From: Pseudomonadota bacterium
GTDB lineage: Bacteria; Pseudomonadota; Alphaproteobacteria; Acetobacterales; Acetobacteraceae
NCBI GenBank assembly: GCA_021805565.1
Contig: JAJZFA010000060.1
Span: 62,001-126,000, forward strand
DNA: 64,000 bases
Direction: 5' to 3'
Shown: in pieces, positions 9,547-20,850 of the stretch
Numbering within the stretch: the stretch's first letter is position 1
How the letters are laid out: the number at the start of each line of letters is the position of its first letter
Made by a program: the position numbers and the translations under genes
Notes under the pieces: model-generated
Database searches by the model: none
The model's input: only the letters and a program-made list of their open reading frames with translations
Told to the model about the DNA's origin: nothing

Positions 9547-10322
9547 ATGGATTCTACGTCCGGCATCGTAATCACGGAGGTCGCGTAGGATCGGTTTGTC
9601 GCCTGCTTCGAGGGACTGAAGGACCCACGAACCGGAAATGCCGGCCTCGATGACCTGCTGTTTATCGCGCTATGCACCGTCCTGAGCGGCGGGCGGGGTG
9701 CGACTGACGTGGCAAGGTTCGCAGCGGCGAAGGAGCCGTTCCTGCGCGGCTTCCTCAGGCTCGAGAACGGCTTGCCCAGCCACTACACTTTCAGCCGCCT
9801 GTTCCGCCTGCTTGACCCCGAGCAGTTCCGCGCGGTCTTCCAGCGGTTCATGGCGAGGTTTTCTGAGACTGCTCAAGGCGTGACCGCCATCGACGGCAAG
9901 GTGCTGCGCCGTTCGTTCGACCCGGCCAGCGACACGTCGGCGCTGCACATGGTCAGCGCCTGGGGACGCGACCAACGAATGGCGCTGGCGCAGATCGCCA
10001 CCGACGCCAAGTCCAATAAGATCGCCGCCGTGCCCAAGCTGTTGGAATGCTTTCCCTCAAGGGCACCATTGTTACGACCGACGCGCTCAAGCGCCAGCGC
10101 GAGATTGCACGGAAGATCATCGCTCGAGGGCGCGACTATGCGCTCGCCCTGAAGGGCAATCAGGGCAGGCTGCATGTTGATGTCGTCGCCTATTTGAAGG
10201 ACCCCGCGAGCAAGACCGTTACCGCCAAGCCGGTCGCCGACGGCGATCACGGCCGCATCGAGACACGCTCGGCTACGGTCAGCACCGACATCGAATGGTT
10301 GCAGGACACTCATCAGTGGCCC
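9547..10322 (+). pseudogene. Decayed ISAs1-family transposase
   Basis: This is a DDE transposase of ISAs1 type, broken three ways. A frame opening with ATG 9547 has a TAG at 9586-9588. It then continues through FEGLKDPRTGNAGLDDLLF, AIDGKVLRRSFD (first catalytic D) and AVPKLLE. At about 10046 one base is missing, and the protein resumes in the next frame as MLSLKGTIVTTDALK (second D), LALKGNQG and DGDHGRIETR (final E). It stops abruptly after DTHQWP near 10322, where cheB sequence begins. No terminal inverted repeats or target duplications are visible, so the element cannot move. Confidence 0.85.
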
Positions 10323-10899
10323 TGCGCCCGATCCGGACGATCTCCCGCGCGATATCCTCCGGCGCGAGAATGAAATCGATGCAGCCGCTTTGGATCGCAC
10401 TCTCCAGCATATCGGGCTGTCCGGCCGTATCCAGTTTCTGCGCGATGGTAATGCCGCCAACGTCCTTGATGCCGCACAGCGCCGCCGCCCCGTCGCCATC
10501 ATAACCGGACACGATCACGGCGATGATCCTGCCGCGCCAGTGCCGGGCAAGGGAGCGCAGAAAAACCGTGATCACGTCTGGCAAGCCTCGCGGTTTCGAT
10601 ATCGGCTTCAGACGAAACTCGCCATTGCGGACGTGGAGGTCGCGCTGTTCGGGGATGATGAAGACGTGGTTTGGCCGGAGGAGCAGTCCCTCGGTAATCA
10701 ACGCGACTGGCATTTCAGTGTACCGCGGCAGGATTTCGTGGAGCCGGGTGGCCACGATCCGGAGGTGGTTCACGATCACGATCGCGGCCCCCGTGTCGGG
10801 CGGGAGATTGCGCAGAAGCCTGATGTAAGCATCCAGCCCACCGGCCGAACCGCCCACGCAAACGACGGGAAAGGTATTCGCGGCGATTTTGGTCCGCAT
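10279..10899 (-). CDS. CheB-type methylesterase domain protein with an IS-derived C-terminus
   Basis: The 206-residue stand-alone CheB catalytic domain has no receiver. The catalytic triad is visible: serine in VGGSAGGLD near residue 18, histidine in VIVNHL, and aspartate in SGYDGDGAAAL. ATG 10899 has GGAGGA six bases upstream; the ATG at 10959 would only add a leader. The last 10-15 residues, after EIVRIGRR, are read from antisense IS DNA, so the native stop was lost where the ISAs1 remnant abuts. Such orphan CheB domains also occur next to CheR-like or hybrid-kinase genes, but none is here. The core appears intact. Confidence 0.82.
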   Translation of the reverse strand: MRTKIAANTFPVVCVGGSAGGLDAYIRLLRNLPPDTGAAIVIVNHLRIVATRLHEILPRYTEMPVALITEGLLLRPNHVFIIPEQRDLHVRNGEFRLKPISKPRGLPDVITVFLRSLARHWRGRIIAVIVSGYDGDGAAALCGIKDVGGITIAQKLDTAGQPDMLESAIQSGCIDFILAPEDIAREIVRIGRRATDECPATIRCRC

Positions 10900-10955
10900 T
10901 GGCGATCCTCCGGGTGCATCCCGATCGCGAGCGATGGCCGACTGTCCAACCGGCA

Positions 10956-12164
10956 TCATACTTGGCGGACGATATAACTCCGTTCCAGCGCCTCGATGAT
11001 CGCATTCGCGTGCGCCTTGTCGCGGGCTTCGACCATCACCTCCAGCTCCGCCGCCTGGACCGAAGACGACGCGAACAGCCTCTGATGCGACACCTCGATG
11101 ATATTGCCGCCGGACTCGCCGATTTTTCCCGCGATATCGGCCAGCACACCAGGACGGTCGGGGATTTGCAGGTGCAGCCGCAACAGCCGGCCGTCGCGCA
11201 GCAGATCGCGCAGCAGCACATTGGACAGGATGCGCGCGTCGATATTGCCGCCGGTGACGGCGACCCCGACCTTCTTGCCGCGAAACCGTTCCGGATAGGC
11301 CAGCAGCGCGGCCACGCCGGCGGCACCGGCGCCCTCGGCTACCGTCTTCGCGCCCTCGGCCAGCAGGCCGATCGCCTCCTCGATCGCCCGTTCCGGCGCG
11401 ATCAGAATGCCAGCGATGCGGCGGCGGACTATTTCGAACGCAATTTCGCCGATATCGCGCACCGCTATGCCCTCGGCGATAGTGGCCCCGCCAACCGAAA
11501 CCGGCCGGCCGGCCAGGCGCTGCGCCATCGCGGCGTAGGTTTCCACCTCCGCCCCGTAAACCGCGATTCCCGGATGCAGCGCGGTCGCCGCGACCAGACA
11601 GCCGGCCAGCAGACCGCCGCCACCCACCGGGATGATCAGCGCATCGAGATCGGGCACGTCTTGTAGCATTTCCAGCGCCAGCGTGCCCTGCCCGGCGATA
11701 ATCGCAGGGTCGTCATAGGGATGGATGAACACCAGGGATTGGGCGGCGGCTAGTTCGTGGGCGTGCGCCGCCGCTTCGGCCAGGGTTTCGCCCACCAGCA
11801 AGACGGTGGCGCCCCAAGAAGCGGTGCGCGTCACCTTGGTGGACGGAGTGAATTTCGGCATCACGATCGTGGCGGACACACCCAGCAGGCTGGCATGCCG
11901 AGCCACCGCCTGGGCATGATTGCCGGCCGACATGGCGATAACACCGCGCGCCCGTTCCGCCGCGCTCAGCAGCGCCAGGCGATTGGCCGCGCCGCGTTCC
12001 TTGAACGCGCCTGTCACCTGCAAATTATCCAGTTTCAGGAAGACATCCGAACCTGTCAGCCGCGAAATCGCGTGGCAAGGCAGCATCGGCGTCCGCAATA
12101 CGCGGCCGGCGATGCGTTCCGCCGCCTGCTGAATGTCCTCAAGCCCGATCGCGATGGGACCCAT
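10956..12164 (-). CDS. Threonine ammonia-lyase (threonine dehydratase) with ACT domain
   Basis: This PLP enzyme deaminates threonine to 2-oxobutyrate for isoleucine synthesis or threonine breakdown. It has 402 residues: a fold-type II catalytic domain with PLP lysine in TGAFKERGA near residue 55, the phosphate-binding GGGGLLAG, and a C-terminal ACT domain from about residue 325 (LQIPDRPGVLADIAGKIGE). This is the shorter ilvA/tdcB-like class with one ACT domain. A TTG at 12194 overlaps the greA stop (TTGA) and could be a coupled start adding 10 residues. ATG 12164 lacks a clear ribosome site, so the choice is open. Confidence 0.9.
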   Translation of the reverse strand: MGPIAIGLEDIQQAAERIAGRVLRTPMLPCHAISRLTGSDVFLKLDNLQVTGAFKERGAANRLALLSAAERARGVIAMSAGNHAQAVARHASLLGVSATIVMPKFTPSTKVTRTASWGATVLLVGETLAEAAAHAHELAAAQSLVFIHPYDDPAIIAGQGTLALEMLQDVPDLDALIIPVGGGGLLAGCLVAATALHPGIAVYGAEVETYAAMAQRLAGRPVSVGGATIAEGIAVRDIGEIAFEIVRRRIAGILIAPERAIEEAIGLLAEGAKTVAEGAGAAGVAALLAYPERFRGKKVGVAVTGGNIDARILSNVLLRDLLRDGRLLRLHLQIPDRPGVLADIAGKIGESGGNIIEVSHQRLFASSSVQAAELEVMVEARDKAHANAIIEALERSYIVRQV

Positions 12165-12190
12165 CGCCGGCACGCAGCCGGGACCAGGTT

Positions 12191-12664
12191 TCAAATGAAT
12201 CTGACTTCCAGAATTTCATAAGACCGGTCGCCACCCGGCGCCGGCACCGAAACGGTGTCGCCCACTTTCTTGCCGATCAGCGATTTGGCCAGCGGCGAAG
12301 AGACCGACAACAGCCTGGCCTTGATATCGGCCTCATACACGCCGACGATCTGATATGTCGCTTCCTTGTCCGTCTCCTCGTCCACCAGTTTGACGTGAGC
12401 ACCGAACTTGACGTGAGATCCCGAAAGCGTGGACGGATCGATCACCTCGACGCCGCCGACAATCTCCTCCAGTTCCTGGATACGGCCTTCGATGAACGAC
12501 TGGCGTTCCCGGGCCGCATGATATTCCGCGTTCTCGGACAAATCCCCATGCGATCGCGCTTCGGCGATGGCGCGTATGATCGACGGCCGCTCCTGCGAGC
12601 GCAGCGTCCGGAGTTCTTCTTCCAACCGCTTTAGGCCTTGGGCCGTCATCGGAAACTTCTGCAC
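12191..12664 (-). CDS. greA: Transcription elongation factor GreA
   Basis: GreA binds RNA polymerase through the secondary channel and stimulates cleavage of backtracked RNA. The 157-residue protein starts at GTG 12664, preceded by AAGGA eight bases upstream, and gives the canonical N-terminus VQKFPMTAQGLKRLEEEL. The open frame extends to 12820 but that leader is not conserved. The coiled-coil tip carries ARSHGDLSENAEYHAARE with the acidic residues needed for cleavage. A C-terminal FKBP-like domain ends near SYEILEVRFI. It lies 112 bases downstream of carB on the same strand, and its stop overlaps the possible TTG start of the threonine lyase. Confidence 0.97.
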   Translation of the reverse strand: MQKFPMTAQGLKRLEEELRTLRSQERPSIIRAIAEARSHGDLSENAEYHAARERQSFIEGRIQELEEIVGGVEVIDPSTLSGSHVKFGAHVKLVDEETDKEATYQIVGVYEADIKARLLSVSSPLAKSLIGKKVGDTVSVPAPGGDRSYEILEVRFI

Positions 12665-12776
12665 GGCGTGGTCCTTCAATACTCGGTCAGTGCGCACGCC
12701 ACGAGCGGGTTCTTGATATGACACCGCCGCGGCCGGGTTGCTCCCAGCCGCGGCGCGTCCGCTCCGTGGCAAGACG

Positions 12777-16022
<3,246 letters not shown>

Positions 16023-16027
16023 TGGAC

Positions 16028-16468
16028 CTAATTACTTTCTGCGAGAGCGAACGGATTAGTTTTCGGTGCTATTGGTTTCTGGAAGAAGGGAAGGTCGAAG
16101 TTCTCTTTTGTGTGCCGATGGTTGGGATAAATATCGCGCCGAAGCGTTCTCAGCAGAGTTTGAAGCGTTCTTCCCGAAATTTTCGTTTGCTGCTTAGCGA
16201 AGCTCTCGTTGAAGGTAGCAACGGCATCCAGAACACTGGGCGGCGCAACGAGTCCAAGAGCATTAGTAGCTTCGACATAAGCCGGTTGAATATCTGTAAA
16301 ATCGCTTATTTGAGCTGGGAGAGCCATGATAAAATTCTTACAAAGGTCAAGTTTCATCTTCCTCCAATCAGCCTCCCGTTCTTTCCGTTTGGTCAGCAGG
16401 TACGTAAGGACCGCAACGGCGATGCCCACCACCAGTGGAAGTACAGTTGCGAAAAGATATGAGATCAT
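16028..16468 (-). CDS. Small single-pass membrane protein of the car islet, function unknown
   Basis: The 146-residue protein starts at ATG 16468, whose ATGA overlaps the stop of the ATPase gene and implies translational coupling. Residues about 5-25 form a transmembrane helix ([21 protein letters not shown]) followed by a positively charged stretch KRKERE, so the remainder is probably cytoplasmic. The soluble part is helical, with [18 protein letters not shown] and [16 protein letters not shown] recall this pattern from widespread small hypothetical membrane proteins, without a known function. The end is five bases from the carB start, so carB translation may depend on it. Confidence 0.75.
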   Translation of the reverse strand: MISYLFATVLPLVVGIAVAVLTYLLTKRKEREADWRKMKLDLCKNFIMALPAQISDFTDIQPAYVEATNALGLVAPPSVLDAVATFNESFAKQQTKISGRTLQTLLRTLRRDIYPNHRHTKENFDLPFFQKPIAPKTNPFALAESN

Positions 16469-17694
16469 GTCTTTACTTCCGAATTCGACATTGCTCTGGC
16501 ATTGGCGACGGGCGGCACCCATTCGGGCATCGCGCGGCGGAGATATTCGTCGAACATCGGAACCGTAAACGCCGTGCTGCCCCAGGCCGGAGCGTAAATC
16601 ATGCCCTTGGTAATCAACCCGCTACGCATCGCCGCGAGGCTTTGCGCCTTCGCCCCGACAACAGAAGCAATCTCGCCAGCAGTCGATGACGGGCCAGGCA
16701 GTGCCGCCATCGCCCGCAGATAGTTCTTTTCGCGAACAGTCAACCTGTCGAACCGGACCCGGAAGAAGCTAGCATCCAGCTGCCGTTCGGCCTTTGGGGC
16801 CGCCGCCAGCACATCCGCTTTCTCGATGACGCTGCCCGAGGCACGGTTCCAAGCATGGTACGCCCATTCCTGAAGAAAATACGGGTAGCCCTGTGTCGTG
16901 TCGTAAATCTCGGCAAGAGCCTCCGGGGTGACTTGGACGTCCTGCGCCCAAGCCGGCACCAGAATGGCCCGGTCCGCATCGAACCGGCTCAGCGCCCCGA
17001 TTTCGGGAAAATCGAACATCCGCTCCGCATAGGACTTCGCCTGCCCTGCCAGGCCGACCAGATGCGGCAAACCCGCGGCGATCAGCAACACCGGAAGCTG
17101 CTCTTGCACACAGCGATGCATCGCCATGATCAAGGAGCCGAAATCGCGCACGGTCAGGTACTGCAACTCGTCGATGATCAACACGAGTTGGCTCTGGCGT
17201 GCCGCCGCCGCGCGCCCAACCGCCGAGATCAGGTCCGCCAGATCGATATCCAGATTGCCCGTATCGCCAACACCCGGTTCGGGATCGATATCCAGCGCCA
17301 GTTCGGCCTCGCCGTAGCTGATTTTTATCTTCGAGAGAAAGCTCTTGAGCACACGCAGACCGCGCTTAACCTCCGCCGACAGCCTTCCGAGCCGATCTAG
17401 ATCGAGCAACACCGTCCGCAGGCCTGGAACCAGTAATTCCGCCAGCCGCATATGGTCGTTTGCCTCCAGGAAGCAGATCCGGAATTCCTCCTTCTGGGCG
17501 AGACGCAGCGATTCGCGGAGCAAAACCGTCTTGCCGACGCCGCGCAAACCGACAGCGATAAAGCTCTTCGCCGGGCGATGCAGCCGGATCCGGCCGAGCG
17601 CAATCCGGGTGTTTTCCAGCAGTTCCTGCCGCCCGGTCAGTTCGGGCGGAGGCGTGCCGGCTCCGGGAGCATAAGGGTTGCGTAGGGGGTCCAT
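16465..17694 (-). CDS. AAA-type ATP-binding protein of the car islet
   Basis: The 409-residue protein is an ORC/STAND-like AAA ATPase. The N-terminus NPYAPGAGTPPPELTGR marks a family of stand-alone prokaryotic ATPases. Walker A is GLRGVGKT near residues 49-56, and Walker B is LVLIIDELQYL near 170-180. The C-terminal third looks like a winged-helix region (LTVREKNYLRAMAALPGP, ending with GMIYAPAWGSTAFTVPMFDEYLRR). The function is unknown. It precedes the membrane-protein gene with an ATGA overlap. An internally deleted copy of the same family lies just upstream. Upstream DNA at 17695-17807 is strikingly AT-rich for this genome. Confidence 0.8.
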   Translation of the reverse strand: MDPLRNPYAPGAGTPPPELTGRQELLENTRIALGRIRLHRPAKSFIAVGLRGVGKTVLLRESLRLAQKEEFRICFLEANDHMRLAELLVPGLRTVLLDLDRLGRLSAEVKRGLRVLKSFLSKIKISYGEAELALDIDPEPGVGDTGNLDIDLADLISAVGRAAAARQSQLVLIIDELQYLTVRDFGSLIMAMHRCVQEQLPVLLIAAGLPHLVGLAGQAKSYAERMFDFPEIGALSRFDADRAILVPAWAQDVQVTPEALAEIYDTTQGYPYFLQEWAYHAWNRASGSVIEKADVLAAAPKAERQLDASFFRVRFDRLTVREKNYLRAMAALPGPSSTAGEIASVVGAKAQSLAAMRSGLITKGMIYAPAWGSTAFTVPMFDEYLRRAMPEWVPPVANARAMSNSEVKT

Positions 17695-17807
17695 GACAAA
17701 TCTTACTGAAGTTATCTAATCTTACGAGATTTTTGGTAAGGATCAATAAACTTTGTAATTTTTCGTTTTCCTATAAAACATTTCAATATGTTAACTTCGT
17801 ACATGGC
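17695..17807 (-). promoter_or_regulatory. AT-rich leader of the ATPase gene, probable promoter region
   Basis: This 113-base stretch is far richer in A and T than its surroundings and sits directly upstream of the ATPase start. No convincing -35/-10 pair could be assigned. A weak candidate reads TTGATC, 17 bases, then AAGATT on the minus strand. It may be an islet promoter or simply transferred DNA. Confidence 0.4.
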
Positions 17808-18042
17808 TCAGTGTCCCACCGCAGGGCGCGCCCATCTGGGCACGATGCGCTTGAGGAAGCGATCGAATAAGGGAACGGAAAACACCATATCGCCGTGCGC
17901 GGGGCTGTAGATCATTCCGTTGCCCGCCCAGGCGCGTTTGCCCCAAAGCGATACCGGCGCGTTCATGAAAATCCCGCCGTCCGGCCAGTTCCGGTGGCTG
18001 CGCAGCGGCGCCCGGAACGAAGGTATTAAGAATTGGGACCAC
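17808..18042 (-). pseudogene. Internally deleted second copy of the AAA ATPase
   Basis: From ATG 18042 the minus strand encodes a start like that of the neighbouring ATPase (PGAAAQPPELAGR against PGAGTPPPELTGR, and IALGQTRL against IALGRIRL) for about 40 residues. At about 17920 the frame changes, and the sequence jumps directly to the family's extreme C-terminus (GMIYSPAHGDMVFSVPLFD against GMIYAPAWGSTAFTVPMFD), ending at 17808. About 320 central codons, including both Walker motifs, are missing. It lies three bases downstream of the 104-residue gene, so the intact ATPase was probably once third in that operon. Confidence 0.8.
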
Positions 18043-18045
18043 CGT

Positions 18046-18360
18046 TCAGCAACCTTGGCAGAGTGTGCGGATATTTCGAACGCTCCGAATATCTTGTTCA
18101 CTTCCGTCCATGGCCCTTACAAAAGCAACGCCAGCCGGTGTCGGTTCCAGATGCCAGTGGCATTGCAAACTGGCCTCTGGCAGGCGGACTGGATCGCGGA
18201 TCAGGCCATCGCGGATGCATTCCGAGATTGCATCGCAAAACGCATCGAAACCCGGATCGCAGCCGGTAAGTTTCGCGATACGAGCGAATCCCGCCTCGAT
18301 ATCCGGTTCGTTAATCACGTTACCGAAGGCCACGGTCAGAATGAGTGCGCGCAATTCCAT
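18046..18360 (-). CDS. Small hypothetical protein next to the SinR-like gene
   Basis: The 104-residue acidic protein has no recognised domain. It has a helical N-terminal half (RALILTVAFGNVINEPDI, then FARIAKLTGCDPGFDAFCD) and a segment ASLQCHWHLEPTPAGV that could be a winged-helix wing, a guess only. The C-terminus has two cysteines close together, CQGC. The ATG lies five bases after the stop of the SinR-like gene and its stop lies three bases before the truncated ATPase, so these are one transcription unit. Confidence 0.6.
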   Translation of the reverse strand: MELRALILTVAFGNVINEPDIEAGFARIAKLTGCDPGFDAFCDAISECIRDGLIRDPVRLPEASLQCHWHLEPTPAGVAFVRAMDGSEQDIRSVRNIRTLCQGC

Positions 18361-18365
18361 GGCGA

Positions 18366-18671
18366 TCAGGCGCGATCGCCGACGCGTTCATCCGAACGGC
18401 GCCCGATCCACTTCCAACCGGTCTCAGGTAACCAGCCGTCCGATCGATCGGTATTAATTTCAACCACCAGAAGGCGGGCCTCTTTTGTGTATTGACGGAG
18501 AGCCTTGCCGATAGCGGCGGCGCTTTGTTCGCTTACGACCAGAAAGACGCCAGGAATGAGGTTCCACCAATTTTCGAAAATATCGTTTGTTTTGGCAGAT
18601 TCTTTCAGCGCGTCCAAAACGAGTGTCCGATTGAGCAAATCGAGGGCGATCGGATAGGTTCTACTAGCCAT
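18366..18671 (-). CDS. SinR/Cas2-like small protein
   Basis: The 101-residue protein has a strong ribosome site (AAGGAGG, seven bases before ATG 18671). Its layout, with a short first strand (TYPIALDLLNR), then FENWWNLIPGVFLVVS, SAAAIGKALRQYTKEARLLV and the ending SDGWLPETGWKWI, matches from memory the so-called SinR family. That family has a ferredoxin-like, Cas2/VapD-like fold and the signature of a WW pair, a central conserved strand and a GWLP...W.WI tail. It is unrelated to the Bacillus SinR repressor. Biochemical function is unknown. It is the first gene of the small operon inside the car islet. Confidence 0.62.
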   Translation of the reverse strand: MASRTYPIALDLLNRTLVLDALKESAKTNDIFENWWNLIPGVFLVVSEQSAAAIGKALRQYTKEARLLVVEINTDRSDGWLPETGWKWIGRRSDERVGDRA

Positions 18672-18716
18672 CGCTGTCCTCCTTTAATCGCTTCCCCGAA
18701 AATACGAGCGTCCATT

Positions 18717-20093
18717 TTAACCCGCGCGTTCCATCATCCCCACAAACCGCCCAAATAAATAATGGCTGTCGCTCGGTCCCGGGCTGGCCTCCGGGTGATA
18801 CTGCACGGAAAACGCCGGCCGGGTTGTGGACGCGATCCCCTCATTCGATCCGTCGAACAGCGATACGTGAGTGACTTTCACATCCGCCGGCAAAGATGCC
18901 GCATCCACCGCGAAGCCATGATTTTGGCTGGTGATTTCCACCTTTCCGGTCGCCAGATCCTTCACCGGCTGGTTTGCCCCGCGATGCCCGCGTTCCAGCT
19001 TGTAGGTCTTGCCCCCAAGCGCCAGCGCCAGCAACTGATGACCCAGGCAAATCCCGAACACCGGCACGCCGCTGTCCAGCACCTGCCGCAGTACGGGCAC
19101 GGCATAGACTCCGGTCGCGGCCGGATCGCCGGGGCCGTTCGACAGGAACACGCCATCCGGCCGGTGCCGCAGAATATCGTCCGCCGAGGCCGTCGCCGGC
19201 ACTACCGTCACGTGACACCCGGCCGAAGCCAGGTGACGCAAGATATTTCGCTTTGCCCCGTAATCGACCGCGACCACGCGATGCCTCGGCGCATCCTGCC
19301 GTCCTGTGCCGGCCGGCCATGCCCAGGTGGTTTCGTCCCAGGTGTAGGACTGGCGACAAGTCACGTCCCGAGCGAGATCCATTCCCTCCAAACCGGGCCA
19401 GCCGGCTGCCTGGGCACGTAGCGCGGCCAGATCGAAGCGCCCGGCGGCGGGATACGCCAGCACTCCGTTCGGCGCCCCACCGGCGCGGATGCGAATGGTC
19501 AGCGCCCGCGTGTCCACCCCGGCAATGCCGACAATGCCTTGCGCGCGCAGCCAGGCCTGGAGCGTTTGCGTCGAACGCCAGTTGGATGGGTCCGTAATGT
19601 CCTGCTTCACAACAACGCCCCGGGCGGCGATGGTCGCGGCCTCGGTATCGGCCTGATTCGTGCCGGTGTTGCCGATATGGGGGAAGGTGAAGGTAACGAT
19701 CTGCCCGGCGAAGGACGGATCGGTCAGGGTTTCCTGGTAGCCCGTCATGCCGGTGTTGAAGCAAACCTCACCCACCGGGGCGTCCGCCTGGGTATGGGCA
19801 CCGAAACCGCGGCCCCAGAAGATCGTGCCATCGGCCAGCACCAGAACCGCGGTTGCGCCCGGCGGCACGGTATCGGTCGCGTCTTGCATGGTCGCACTCG
19901 CCTTGTTGGAAGGTTCGGTTTGCAGATCGGCCATGGTCAGGCCCGTGGCGGCGCTGACGGCCGGCCAGTGACGCGATGGGATGGACCGGGACTGGCGCCA
20001 TTTGCGCACCGCTTCGGTTCCCACGCCGGTCAGGTGGGCGGCGGCATCTGCCCCGCCCATACGGTCTATGATATCATTGATGGAAATCGGCAT
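18717..20093 (-). CDS. carA: Carbamoyl-phosphate synthase small subunit with N-terminal HTH-like extension
   Basis: CarA hydrolyses glutamine and channels ammonia to CarB. The conserved CarA body begins at MQDATDTVPPG (19889), includes FNTGMTGYQETLTDPS, nucleophile cysteine C349 in GICLGHQLLALA and the histidine/glutamate pair in QYHPEASPGP. In the same open frame upstream, residues 1-60 from ATG 20093 form a YdaS/Cro-like HTH (INDIIDRMGGADAAAHLTGV, then TEAVRKWRQSRSIPSRHW). I recall a named carph-isopro domain fused to CarA in related bacteria. An alternative start at 19889 has AAGGCGAG upstream and would give plain CarA. It is divergent from yqeY. Confidence 0.93.
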   Translation of the reverse strand: MPISINDIIDRMGGADAAAHLTGVGTEAVRKWRQSRSIPSRHWPAVSAATGLTMADLQTEPSNKASATMQDATDTVPPGATAVLVLADGTIFWGRGFGAHTQADAPVGEVCFNTGMTGYQETLTDPSFAGQIVTFTFPHIGNTGTNQADTEAATIAARGVVVKQDITDPSNWRSTQTLQAWLRAQGIVGIAGVDTRALTIRIRAGGAPNGVLAYPAAGRFDLAALRAQAAGWPGLEGMDLARDVTCRQSYTWDETTWAWPAGTGRQDAPRHRVVAVDYGAKRNILRHLASAGCHVTVVPATASADDILRHRPDGVFLSNGPGDPAATGVYAVPVLRQVLDSGVPVFGICLGHQLLALALGGKTYKLERGHRGANQPVKDLATGKVEITSQNHGFAVDAASLPADVKVTHVSLFDGSNEGIASTTRPAFSVQYHPEASPGPSDSHYLFGRFVGMMERAG

Positions 20094-20244
20094 AGCCGCG
20101 ACCATAAGGGAAGAAAATTCCCAGCGCAACCCACGACGACCGGCACGGGAAATTATTTCCGGGAACCGGCCGCCCGGCAACGAAGCGACTGACGCTTCCG
20201 GCCTCCTATAGTATAGGGATATTTTTTCGCGCAGGAGCGCCGCC

Positions 20245-20703
20245 ATGGATCTCAGAGAAACGCTCGCCGAACACGTCAAGCTGTCGATGAAGGCCGGAAC
20301 CGCTGCCCGGACATCCACACTCCGCATGGTGATGGCAAAGCTCAAGGACACCGACATCGCCGCGCGGCCGAAAGGCATCGCCCAAATCCCCGAGGAGGAG
20401 ATTGTCGCGATGCTGCGCGGCATGGTGAAATCCCGCCGCGAATCGGTGGAACTCTACACCCAGGGCAACCGCCCCGAACTCGCCGCCAAGGAAGAAGCCG
20501 AGATCGCCGTGATCGAAAGCTTTCTTCCCAGCCGAATGGACGACGCCGCGATGCAACAGGCGGTCGCCGCCGCGGTTGCGGAAACCGGGGCCGCAAGCAT
20601 CAAGGATATGGGCAAGGTCATGGCCGCGCTGAAAGCGAAACACGCCGCCAGCCTCGACATGGCCAAAGCCGGCCCGATGGTCAAAGCCCGGTTGTCCAGC
20701 TAA
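20245..20703 (+). CDS. GatB/YqeY domain protein
   Basis: The 152-residue helical protein of the YqeY family resembles the C-terminal domain of the GatB amidotransferase subunit and probably binds tRNA or aminoacyl-tRNA. The typical features are TLRMVMAKLKDTDIAAR near the start, the central IPEEEIVAMLRGMVKSRRES and EIAVIESFLPSRMDD, and the end SIKDMGKVMAALKAKHA. A good ribosome site (AGGAG) precedes ATG 20245. In alphaproteobacteria this gene commonly lies between carA and dnaG, exactly as here, so the neighbourhood is conserved. Confidence 0.92.
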   Translation: MDLRETLAEHVKLSMKAGTAARTSTLRMVMAKLKDTDIAARPKGIAQIPEEEIVAMLRGMVKSRRESVELYTQGNRPELAAKEEAEIAVIESFLPSRMDDAAMQQAVAAAVAETGAASIKDMGKVMAALKAKHAASLDMAKAGPMVKARLSS

Positions 20704-20772
20704 GCGCGGCATCGACACCGCCTGCGCCGGCACGCCGGTAAAGCTGGCCGTTCGGACCAAACTTTCACGCAG
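20703..20772 (-). repeat. REP-like dispersed palindrome, copy 2 (family R)
   Basis: It begins at the yqeY stop codon. The minus-strand reading GGCCAGCTTTACCGGCGTGC aligns with the units near 49.5 and 59.2 kb. The palindrome is less perfect than in the 49.5 kb copy. Confidence 0.55.
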
Positions 20773-20850
20773 GTCCGCGTCAGGCAGGTCCGGCGCCGCA
20801 ATCCGAAGCAATCGCCGCCGAACATGGCATAAGCGAAACACGGACGAACC

